Source: Acanthaster planci
Taxonomy: Eukaryota > Echinodermata > Asteroidea > Valvatida > Acanthasteridae
Length of the DNA stretch: 17,580 nt
Direction of reading: 5' to 3'
Assembly (NCBI RefSeq): GCF_001949145.1
Contig: NW_019091411.1
Span: forward strand, 43,928-61,507
The notes under the pieces are model-generated. The model saw only the letters and a program-made list of their open reading frames with translations. It had not been told where the DNA came from and made no database searches. Within the stretch, counting starts at the first letter, position 1. Each line of letters starts with the position of its first letter. Shown in pieces: positions 10,158 through 17,580 of this stretch. The position numbers and the translations under genes were made by a program.

Positions 10158-12237
10158 ATGAGGCCTGGGAAAGACAGAAACAAGGCTGACACGATGAAAA
10201 AATCCATTCACTTATACAAGATATTAGACAGATTTGTAACGAGGACTTCAAACCATAGAGAAAGGACACAGGAGTCAGAATCTGCACGCTCAGAGCACAG
10301 CTATCACTATGTTGAAGATTATGCATACTGCCGCAGGGCTTGGGATGACAACACCATGTCCACATTTCAGGATTTCCTGGTGTGGTACAACAACTTGGAT
10401 GTGGNAGACATTTACTTCAGCCTTAGCGACGAGGCCAACAAGGACCTCTACTACACCATCAAGGAAAACATCGTGGGTGGTCCTTCCATAGTGTTCCACC
10501 GTTACCATGAAAGGGGTAAAACTCGCATCCGCAGTGGAGAGAAGATGTGTGAAAATGTGGTTGGGTTCGACGCGAATGCCCTCTACCTGTGGTCACTCAT
10601 GCAGCCGATGGCGGTGGGAACGTTCATCAGGAGAAAGGAAGCTGACCATTTCAAACCTGTGCGGAGCCACAAGTTTGGAGTAAAGGCAACTGAGTGGCTG
10701 GATTGGATTGCGCACAAAGACAGTGTTTTATCCAGCGTCAGTTTAACCGTGGAGAGAAATCCATCGGTCAAAGAAGAATTAAAGTGGATGGATACTGCCA
10801 AGACACCCAAACCGTGTACCAATTCCAGGGGTGCTTCTGGCATGGACATGCATGCCAACTCAATCCGCACGAGTTTAACAAAGTGAAGAACTTCCCACGA
10901 GCTGAAGTGAGACGACAATCCGAGGAAATTTCTCGGTACATCCGTCAGCAGGGCTATCGGCTAGTGGAAATCTACGAGTGCGAATGGGATTCTGTCAAGT
11001 CTACCGATTCAGCCGTCTCAGACTTTGTCAAGTAGCGAAAACTGCCCGAGAAATGTCTGAGGATGACCCAGCAGGAAATACTGGAGTGTGTCATCGATGG
11101 ATCCATCTTTGGTTTGGTGGAGTGTGATCTTGAGGTCCGTAAAGGACTCAAGGACTTCTTCGCTGAGATGCCCCCCATCTTCAAAAACACCGACATCAGT
11201 AGAGAGCACATCGGCGAACATATGCAAAGGTACCCTGAGCGAGAGGGGGTCATGAAAACACCCCGCCGTAGTTTGATTGACAGTATGCATGGTACTCGTC
11301 TTTTGTTCGCAACTCCGCTCATGAGGTGGTACTTGATGCACCGACTTAAAGTGACTCGCACCTATCAGGTAGTGCAGTTCGCCAACTCACCATGCTTCAA
11401 GCCTTTCGGCGATGATGTGAGTAACGCTCGCAGAGCTGGTGACGTAGATGCAATGCAATGATTGCGGATACCATGAAGTTGCTCGGCAACTCAGCCTATG
11501 GCAAAACAGTCACCAACCAGGAAAAACATTTGGACGTAAAAATATGCACCAACGCCGAGGAAGCAGCCCGCATGATTAACAATCCCCACTTCCGCGCCTT
11601 GCACACGCTAGAAGAGGGGCGGCTCTATGAGGTGGAGTTGAACAACAAATCAGTACGCTTGAACCTTCCCCTCCACATAGGATACTTTGTTTACCAGTAT
11701 GCTAAACTCAGAATGGTGCAGTTTTATTTTGATTTCCTTATCAAGTTCATAGACCCCTAAGACTTCCAACTCTGTGAGATGGACACCGATTCACTGTACA
11801 TGGCGATAGCTGGTGACATGCTGGACAGCATCGTGAAACCCCACCTGAAGGAAGTTTATCAGCGTGAAAAGTGGGACTGGTTCCCACGAGATGATACGCC
11901 AGCACACCAAGCGTACGATAAGAGAACCCCGGGTTTGTTCAAGGTGGAGTGGGAAGGAGATGGGATTGTTGCACTCTACAGCAAAATGTACTTCTGCTTC
12001 GGTGCATCAGACAAGTGCAGTTGCAAGGGGCTGAACAAAAAGACTAACGACATCACTAAGAGGAACTACCTTGAGGCGCTCGATAATCAGCATTTGGGCA
12101 CGGGTGTCAACAGGGGGTTTCACATGCGCCAAGATGGGATGTATACCTACAAGCAGGTGAAAGCTGCTTTCACCTACCTATATCCCAAGAGACGAGTTTC
12201 ACAGGATGGGGTTTCCACAACCTACCTGGACTGGTAA
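10158..12237 (+). pseudogene. Broken family B DNA polymerase (protein-primed, Polinton/virus-like) with Vsr-like insert
   Basis: The enzyme copies DNA; its family is found in Polinton/Maverick, adintovirus-like and related selfish elements (family knowledge). Readable in order: an exonuclease III-type motif, WYNNLD (Y-x3-D, about 10381-10401); polymerase motif A, GFDANALY (10563-10586); a Vsr-like domain (10764-10990); motif B, KLLGNSAYGK (11476-11505); motif C, MDTDSLY (11779-11799); and a C-terminus ending at TAA 12235-12237. Breaks: an N at 10405, a frameshift near 10720-10730, TAG at 11033-11035, a frameshift near 11450-11460, and TAA at 11758-11760. The upstream exonuclease I/II part is not seen; codons before about 10300 do not look family-like, so the true start is unknown. 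The segment is visibly G+C-richer than its surroundings. No integrase, packaging ATPase, protease or capsid gene accompanies it, so it is a solitary relic. Confidence 0.85.
10764..10990 (+). other. Vsr-like endonuclease domain inside the polymerase
   Basis: This lies between polymerase motifs A and B and is read in the second of the three frames used. It starts with RRIKVDGY, whose Asp (10787-10789) is a candidate catalytic residue. It continues with QGCFWHGHAC (10826-10855), nearly the signature of very-short-patch repair (Vsr) endonucleases, including zinc-ligand-like His and Cys. It ends with GYRLVEIYECEW (about 10952-10987), matching the Vsr C-terminal pattern. Vsr enzymes nick DNA at mismatches (family knowledge). 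A nuclease role here is inferred, and this copy is not functional. Similar inserts are, to my recollection, present in related invertebrate polymerase proteins. Confidence 0.65.
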
Positions 12238-12301
12238 TAAAAGGCATAATTGGCTATCAAACACATCACTGCTTAAATTGTGTAATGTGTGGAAAAAAAA
12301 A
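12236..12301 (+). promoter_or_regulatory. Poly(A) signal overlapping the polymerase stop, followed by an A-tract
   Basis: AATAAA at 12236-12241 overlaps the stop codon TAA (12235-12237). A run of nine A follows at 12293-12301, about 50 bp downstream. This could be the element's own 3' processing signal. The A-tract could also be a chance run in A+T-rich DNA. Confidence 0.3.
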
Positions 12302-12659
12302 GAAAGGTAAAATTCTCCATCCAAAACTGTTACCATCGCATGTTATTTTTCGGCAAACAAAGGAATAGTTCAACTTTTTGTGAGTACTGCAAAGCAGAAT
12401 GGTTAATCTTTTGCATAAGCTGATGGAGAAAGAGTGACTTGTAAAATCGATTTTTTTTTGTGGATGTTATTTATGCATTTCATCGGTTTGAGTAAAATTG
12501 GTTTAATTTGTTTCTGTTTGTTATTTCTTTAACTTTCATTCAATTGATTGAATTATGTTTTGCTAGTTTCCCAGTATGTTGTTTCAGTTCCATTGGATCG
12601 AAAATATATGTTAATTCATCTGTTCAAGGTATTTCATTGGTTTGAAGAAAACAAGAGGA
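12302..12659. other. Non-coding A+T-rich spacer
   Basis: Nothing is supported between the polymerase and the SGNH fragment. The DNA is strongly T-rich and lacks long open frames, in contrast to the G+C-richer polymerase just upstream. Confidence 0.5.
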
Positions 12660-12818
12660 ATGCAATTCTATTTTAATATAGAACTTTACAAACTGGCTGA
12701 GAAGAAGTTGACAGTTTCAGCAGGATTTGCTGGTAGTGACCTCCGGTATCAGCATTATTCCCCAGATGGTTTGCATTTTACCAGAGAAGGGTACCAGCAA
12801 TTTGCTGCTGAGGTCTGA
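12660..12818 (+). pseudogene. C-terminal fragment of an SGNH/GDSL hydrolase
   Basis: A 52-codon open frame begins at ATG 12660 and ends at TGA 12816-12818. It reads as a helix (IELYKLAEKKLTVSAG) followed by YSPDGLHFTREGYQQFA. D-G-L-H is the block V motif of SGNH hydrolases and supplies the catalytic Asp (codon 12765-12767) and His (codon 12774-12776). The trailing G-Y and helix also fit. SGNH enzymes are serine esterases, and such domains also occur in some retroelement proteins. The blocks with the Ser, Gly and Asn residues are not found upstream, where a stop occurs at 12612-12614, so this is a truncated copy or a last exon. The motif is clear; the ATG is only the first one available. Confidence 0.6.
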
Positions 12819-13602
12819 GATAGCATCTCAAAAATAGCCTTTCCTGCTTGCAGACCAAGGCACCTAGCACATTATGTATCCTCCGCTCGTTCAAAGGCCA
12901 AGACATCGAAAGACTAAAAGGATACCCGAAACAAATCCCATAAAAATGTTTGAGAAGTGAAATTTGTATTAAGCTTAAAAGTGAACTGCATTGGATAATA
13001 TGGCATATGGAGTGTTTTTAACAAAGCTTTTTCTTACTTTCTTTGTTTAGAAATTAAGAAAACACAGCTGGAATATTCTATCAGGCTTTCCTTTATGTTG
13101 CAAATTATTTAAAAAAGCGATCTAATATAACATCAATGTTCTTCTTGCTTTTGACTGACCAGCAAGCAACAACAACCGATGCAGCTCAGACCGGCTGTCC
13201 ACTTGCAGCGACCTTAGCATGTGTGCATGTGTTTGAGTTTTCTGGATGCAAAATTAATGACTTAGTTCTTAACAGATTTATGTCACATAATATTCATTAA
13301 TTCAGTTTATTTTTATAGTTACTACATGTACCTTTATTTGACATTACTTGCCAGTGAATAAAGCAGCTGTTATGCTGATTCAAAATATGGTTAAGATTAG
13401 AAAAGGACAGAAATTTTAGTAGTAATATTAGCCAATGAAAATAGAGAATTTCTGATCCAGCACCCCACCCTAAAAATCCTCTCACACTGAATGCCCAGAT
13501 GTTGATATCATGATATTACGTAAAGAACAACTGTGCCACATGTCTCAATGCAGCACATACATGTACAACACTCGCCTTTCTTCGTGTAGACTTGAGTAAG
13601 CA
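12819..13602. other. Non-coding stretch
   Basis: No supported gene. The DNA is A+T-rich with a few TACATGTA words and an imperfect palindrome around GATATCATGATATT (13503-13516). A short minus-strand frame (13297-13485) has no recognisable motif. Confidence 0.45.
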
Positions 13603-13813
13603 ATGGCAAATTCTGACATTTCCGAGAGCGATTTTGAAGCCGATTTTTCGTAGGAAGAGTTTAACAGCTCTGAGGATGATCACAGGCACATGAATGATGC
13701 CAGTCAAATTGTATTGTAGATGTACGAACCCAAAATAGCAAGCGGTGACAAACAGTGATGATGGAAGTGTCATCACGGGGGTACAGGACGATGGTGGGGA
13801 CATGGCACAGTGA
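13603..13813 (+). pseudogene. Weak acidic coding relic
   Basis: From ATG 13603 the frame reads MANSDISESDFEADFS, then TAG, then EEFNSSEDDHRHMNDASQIVL, then a second TAG, then MYEPKIASGD, and ends at TGA 13756. An overlapping frame (13751-13813) continues with SDDGSVITGVQDDGGDM. The Ser/Asp/Glu-rich start followed by a YEP block resembles the disordered N-termini of some repetitive invertebrate proteins, including those with a P2X7-C-terminus-like zinc domain. I cannot find that zinc domain downstream. With two in-frame stops and a shift in about 70 codons, this may be chance. Confidence 0.25.
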
Positions 13814-14794
13814 CTTGGTAAAGAACATGAACACGTACAAAGATTCTGGATGCATTAGAAAAGATAAGTGCATTCTCCATGCCGAGAAAAGTCATGGACA
13901 TGATAAAATGCGCCATATCTGCGCTTGGCCTCTCACTGAGGTGAATGTGCATGTTTCTCCCCCTTGGCCCCTAAACCTACTTTCTCTGATAGACAAACCC
14001 ATTAAGACCTGCATTTCAAAACATAGGGAAATATTACTGGGATCCCTCCATACTCTTTCTTTCACTTATACTAACAACTACAAGACATTAACATCTTACT
14101 TAAGTTTAATGCTAGAGAAAAACCGTGTAGGTGCTTAATAGTTAACGGCGAACAGTTTTTCTTTCAGGAAAATAACATGGTCTACCAGTTCCACAGTTGT
14201 TATTGGCAGTCATAGATGCCACTCGAGAAATCCAAATTTAATCAAGTGGGAGAGGGAAGGAGGTCATTGCCAAAATGCTCTGAAAGAAAAAACCAGAACA
14301 AAAGTCTGAATACATAAAAATGTAGGGTTTCAACTTGGAAAGGATGAGTTTCAGAGTGGAAAGTATGTCAGCAAATGACTTCAGTATTTAAAACTTTAAG
14401 TTGATGCATTTGCCACATGATGAGAGAAAGCAAATGTACAAAAACTGGTTTATTTAGGATGCAGGGCTCAAATTTCAATTTTGGGGGGCACTGCCATGTT
14501 AGCCTCAAGAAATGGGACATATGGTGCTCAATATGTGGCAGCACTATTGAATTGAATAGGCCCTTTGCAAATAGGCTGATGCCCATATCTCGCTTCACTT
14601 CTTGGGCAGTGGCGTGTAATGGTTACCATACAATGCTTTGTGCAATGTGGATACCCACCCACGAATATGTCTGTACATGTGGCTTGGCAGACGTTCGTCG
14701 ACCCGCAGCCGACAACCCCTGTTCTAGTTTCGTTTGTTTTTTCATGGTACATGTATTTCATTCTATCTTCTTCAGCAGAGTGTGATCAATTGTA
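13814..14794. other. Non-coding stretch
   Basis: No supported gene. The frames at 13755-14138 and 14417-14785 (+) lack recognisable domains. Around 14461-14490 the text GCAGGGCTCAAATTTCAATTTTGG resembles the start of a dispersed repeat seen in marine invertebrates (recall only). A CpG-rich patch lies at 14690-14712. Confidence 0.4.
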
Positions 14795-15510
14795 ATGTCT
14801 CATAATAGTTTATTTACATTTCATCAAACGAGTCTTGTAGATATCGTGTCGAATGTTCAACAAAGAGAGAAATGTTGTACCGAATTTGTTGAAGCCTACA
14901 GCAACATCATTGTCACTGATCAGGACCAAAAGATTGAATTTCTAGTGAGTCGCTTTGGCCTACAAAGCATCAATCTCAACCTAAGAGCATTCGATGGCCG
15001 CCAAGTGACCCCAACAATTGTAAGTGAAGGACTGGGATTACCAACTGAACATTGTTCTTTGGTGTCCAAGTTGTGTGCCTGCTACCACATCAGTTTATCC
15101 TCTTCAACTTGACTACAAGTCAAGTGCAGCTTCCACTTCTACGTGTAAGCACTACTACTTCTTCTAGTTCCCGTATCTCCTCAACGTTCTGTCCAACTCC
15201 ATCTTCAGTTTCTCCTTCAGATTCAACCTATCTCTTCATCCCACCCAGTTCCAACTGTTGTACTTGCTTTGGTAGTTTACACCGCGACTACCCACCAGTC
15301 AGTGTGAAGTATTTTACATTGAATGGTCCTAAATCAGGAAAGAAGATAATTTGAGATGCCATAAATGCAACATCTCTTTCAAGTACATGCACATTGTACG
15401 ATGTGTATGGGAGTTTCCAAACATCGTGGACTCTCTGTGAAGAGGAAATGGAGGCAGTAGAAATCACAGATTGTGTTTTCATGGAGAGAAAGCTGTCTGA
15501 GCTTCAGTGA
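14795..15510 (+). pseudogene. Unrecognised serine-rich coding relic, two frames
   Basis: I do not recognise this protein. The first frame (14795-15112, from ATG) has a compact, protein-like part, including CTEFVEAYSNIIVTDQDQK, then SRFGLQSINLNLRAFDGRQ, then PTIVSEGLGLP. A second frame (15052-15510) overlaps its end and continues with a Ser/Thr/Pro-rich linker, RVSTTTSSSSRISSTF, and then CEEEMEAVEITDCVFMERK. The second frame is interrupted only once, by TGA at 15352-15354. One shift plus one stop in about 235 codons is fewer than expected for random DNA of this composition. It could be a decayed gene or exons with an unseen intron. It sits just upstream of the zinc-finger relic and may belong to the same element. 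Confidence 0.4.
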
Positions 15511-15805
15511 AAGCTTGCGTAAGCAAACATGTTTAAGAATAGGGTAAGAGCTAGGAATATTTTGATTGAGAGGAGAATTTAACCAGCTTCATAATTATTA
15601 AAGAAATACATAGTTGGTCGAATTTCTTGCCTTTCTTTTGTCATAGAATAAACTCCACAGAACACTAATTGGGGGTTTGTCACCATGGTCACTTCACCCC
15701 GTTTCTATTTTTGTGTCTTTCTTGGACTGCCATTGGATCTGTGCATTTTAAATTCCAAGTTGTGTGAAAATTTGTCAAGGCCTTCAGGCTCCAGTTCATC
15801 TTCTA

Positions 15806-16210
15806 CTTCAAGTAGGCCTGTTACTAGTTCTTCCATCCTTTTTGCATGTCGTCAATTCTTGTGTGATTACTGTGGAAGGCTGGATCAAGGAGACAGACCA
15901 GAACAGGGAATGGATCAGGTATGAAGAAAGTGCTGCGTTAGGTGCAAGATGTGTGTGGCGCATCAAGCCAGACTGAGATCGCTATGTCATTTTAACAAGG
16001 CATTTATCAATGGAGTGATGGGATCGGCCTTGAAAAAGGACAATGTTGTGAAACATTAACACAGTGAAATGCATGAGAAAGCAGTCGGTCTTTCTTTAAG
16101 GCCTAAACTGATACTTAATGCAATCTTCAAGACAACACCAATAGGTTAAAGAGTTGGCTGGAGCATCAAGAGAGGAAGAGCAAGGAGATAGTAAACTCTT
16201 TGACACTGCA
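15806..16210 (+). pseudogene. Decayed zinc-finger hAT-derived protein, ZNF862/C17orf113-like N-terminus
   Basis: Three consecutive frames give one family pattern. First, a second-phase frame reads VEGWIKETDQNREWIRYEES (about 15865-15930). Then, after a shift near 15930, RCKMCVAHQAR is followed by FNKAFINGVMGSALKKDNV, then KH, a TAA (16057-16059), HSEMHEKAVGLSLRPK and AIFKTTPIG (15931-16146). Finally, EEEQGDSKLFDTA is read at 16172-16210. The C-x2-C...H-x4-H spacing fits the N-terminal zinc finger of the hAT-transposase-derived ZNF862/C17orf113 group (recall). These fingers bind DNA or nucleic acid. The transposase core with its DDE residues and dimerisation domain is not found. At 16210 the relic runs straight into a duplicated segment. 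It is clearly dead: two shifts and one stop in about 130 codons. Confidence 0.5.
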
Positions 16211-16407
16211 TGATGACCTATATACATCCAAAGAACAGCTTGCTTTTACTAAAAACTACTGTGATTGTCTGAAAGAAACATCCAAACACAAGTCGCAAAG
16301 TACGAAGAAGATGTACCAGAGAGTTTGAGGAGAGGAGAGGTCACAGTGATCACCAATATATCAAGACCTCCTAATGATGACTGGCATCCAGTGCTACCTG
16401 AGTGTGA
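16210..16407. repeat. About 200-bp direct duplication, copy 1
   Basis: This matches 17335-17537 with two substitutions (A/G near 16236 and T/C near 16370) and one 5-bp indel, about 99% identity. The frame entering from the zinc-finger side reads SKEQLAFTKNYCDCLKE and stops at TGA 16326-16328. A second frame, 16265-16417, is open and reads VAKYEEDVPESLRRG, then VITNISRPPNDDWHP, ending PECEKK at TGA 16415-16417. Both edges are sharp: unrelated sequence lies on each side compared with copy 2. Confidence 0.95.
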
Positions 16408-16759
16408 AAAAAAATGACCACATCACCCGGGGAGGGGCAAACTTCATCTAATCTCCAAAACAGACCTGAAGTATGGATGCCATGCTTGAGGTCTAAGGAT
16501 GTTCAATTACACCAAATTGAAAAGGGTGAAAAAAAGGTACATGTAAATCAAATATCCTGTGCAGTGCCCCTGATAGCAGAGTGATGCAGTAAAGATTTCG
16601 CCAGCTGGTAAATTCATTGTACGTTGTGTGACTGACATGATTACGACATGAGATTTACGTCTTAAGAGAACTGAATTTTTAATCACCAATTTAAGTTTTT
16701 GGCTGACCTTATAACGACGTGATTTACACGACACTCACACAACGAAGTTACAGGCAGCA
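16408..16759. other. Non-coding stretch with a small inverted repeat
   Basis: No supported gene. It contains a 10-bp perfect inverted repeat, CGTTGTGTGA at 16622-16631 against TCACACAACG at 16735-16744. The arms may extend imperfectly inward by about nine bases, giving a possible 123-bp element. Variants of ATTACGACATGAGATTTACGTC recur within it. Confidence 0.4.
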
Positions 16760-17180
16760 AGACACTGGAACGACTCGGAGATGCTGCTGCTAATAGAGGG
16801 ATCTGACTGTGTGGCATTTGAGGTCCGGGACCACTTTTCCTGAGACAGGGACTACACTAGGTACATCACCAAAAGGCAAACAGAGACAATAGGCAGCAGT
16901 AACTCTGATTTTGGCAAGAAGACTCTTTCAGGATGAGGGACTTTGACTGCTCGAGGAAGATTGTAAGCATTGCCCAAGTGGCGTGTAGCATGCAGTCTTT
17001 GCCATAAACAAGGTGGTCACAACAGACTAACTTACTGCAAGCTTCGAAGATTTACAGCATAAGTATGATATGATATACATGTACTCCTTAAAGACATGGA
17101 GAAGATCACGGTCCAGTTTGATCCAGCTGTGAATGAGCTGCAAGCCTATAAAGTCAAGTAAAAGGAGGCATCCCTAGGCT
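16760..17180 (+). pseudogene. Possible coding relic with a CxxC...H...C zinc-finger-like block
   Basis: One forward phase gives protein-like runs: NDSEMLLLIEGSDCVAFEVR, DRDYTRYITKRQTETIGSSN, WRVACSLCHKQGGHNRLTYC (about 16979-17038), and MEKITVQFDPAVNELQAYK (17096-17152). The third run has C-x2-C-x5-H-x5-C spacing, close to but not matching a CCHC knuckle. Stops interrupt this phase at 16841, 16934, 16967, 17060, 17066 and 17159. That is about the random expectation, so openness gives no support. The case rests only on how the runs read and on the coiled-coil frame just downstream. Confidence 0.25.
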
Positions 17181-17453
17181 TTGACTGACACCAAAAAGAA
17201 ATGGCAGAAAGCCAGAGAACAAATACAAACACTTAGTGCAAGAAATGTTAATGAAAGAATAAAACGGCATGAAGAAAAGATCAACATTCTTCAGAAAGAG
17301 AAAGAAAAATTGCAGAAAATGGTCAAATACTTAAATGATGACCTATATACATCCAAAGAGCAGCTTGCTTTTACTAAAAACTACTGTGATTGTCTGAAAG
17401 AAACATCCAAACACAAGTCGCAAAGTACGAAGAAGATGTACCAGAGAGTTTGA
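17181..17453 (+). CDS. Coiled-coil protein fragment, unrecognised
   Basis: An open frame of 90 codons starts at a TTG (no ATG at the start) and ends at TGA 17451-17453. It is rich in Lys, Glu and Gln with heptad-like leucines: REQIQTLSARNVNERIK, then HEEKINILQKEKEKLQK, then LNDDLYTSKEQLAF. A long coiled coil, hence oligomerisation, is the only inferable property. The last third (from 17335) is copy 2 of the 200-bp duplication. Beyond it another coil-like run, MLEERVAYIEKKNK (from about 17536), continues to the window end in a different phase. Coil on both sides suggests copy 2 lies in its original setting. No family is recognised, and it is likely an exon or a relic. Confidence 0.45.
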   Translation: MTDTKKKWQKAREQIQTLSARNVNERIKRHEEKINILQKEKEKLQKMVKYLNDDLYTSKEQLAFTKNYCDCLKETSKHKSQSTKKMYQRV

Positions 17454-17537
17454 GGAGAGGAGAGGCTAGGTCACAGTGATCACCAATATATCAAGACCCC
17501 CTAATGATGACTGGCATCCAGTGCTACCTGAGTGTGA
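17335..17537. repeat. About 200-bp direct duplication, copy 2
   Basis: This is the partner of 16210-16407, offset 1125 bp (1130 bp after a 5-bp insertion, CTAGG, near 17467). The insertion breaks the second open frame that stays intact in copy 1. The left flank is coiled-coil coding sequence; the right flank continues with a coil-like run. Confidence 0.95.
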
Positions 17538-17580
17538 TGCTTGAAGAAAGAGTTGCATATATTGAAAAGAAAAACAAGGA

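Noticed and set aside
10045-11361. Long minus-strand frames opposite the polymerase
   Set aside because: They are shadows of the + strand polymerase, whose motifs A, B and C fix the real strand.
13755-14138. 127-codon + strand frame
   Set aside because: It reads against the phase of the weak acidic relic, shows no domain, and has low-complexity composition.
14600-14712. tRNA-derived SINE promoter (A/B-box-like words TGGGCAGTGGC and GTTCGTCGACC)
   Set aside because: Spacing is about 100 bp, the B-box match is poor and no cloverleaf can be drawn.
14368-14785. Frames on both strands rich in Cys and His that suggest zinc binding
   Set aside because: The Cys/His spacing fits no known finger, and the text resembles a dispersed non-coding repeat.

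Overview
The window reads as eukaryotic, most likely a marine invertebrate. There is no dense array of long open frames, the DNA is mostly A+T-rich, and TACATGTA / ACATGTACATGTA words recur throughout, as is common in molluscs, hemichordates, amphioxus and echinoderms. The protein relics resemble repetitive families known from such genomes. One unresolved base (N at 10405) points to a draft assembly. I cannot name the species. I see no intact host gene, no tRNA or rRNA and no CRISPR array.

Layout. Positions 1-600 hold a 19-bp minisatellite and a small inverted-repeat element. Positions 600-4857 are non-coding DNA with short repeats. Positions 4858-5358 carry a + strand fragment of an invertebrate repetitive protein (DUF7869-like by recall). 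Positions 5359-10157 are mostly non-coding; they contain a second MITE-like palindromic element (5987-6237) and a G+C-richer patch with decayed repeats (7080-7450). Positions 10158-12237 hold the clearest gene, a broken protein-primed-type family B DNA polymerase. Motifs A, B and C are all readable, and a Vsr-like nuclease domain lies between motifs A and B. Downstream, still on the + strand, come the catalytic C-terminus of an SGNH hydrolase (12660-12818), a weak acidic coding relic (13603-13813), an unrecognised serine-rich coding relic (14795-15510), and a decayed zinc-finger/hAT-like remnant (15806-16210). The window ends with a coiled-coil fragment (17181-17453) that contains one copy of a ~200-bp duplication; the other copy is fused to the zinc-finger remnant.

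How it fits together. This is best read as a graveyard of mobile-element and virus-like genes, all on the + strand, rather than an operon or a working system. The two points most worth following are the polymerase with its inserted Vsr-like nuclease, and the very recent ~200-bp duplication that joins two unrelated reading contexts. All family names come from motif recall and were not searched.
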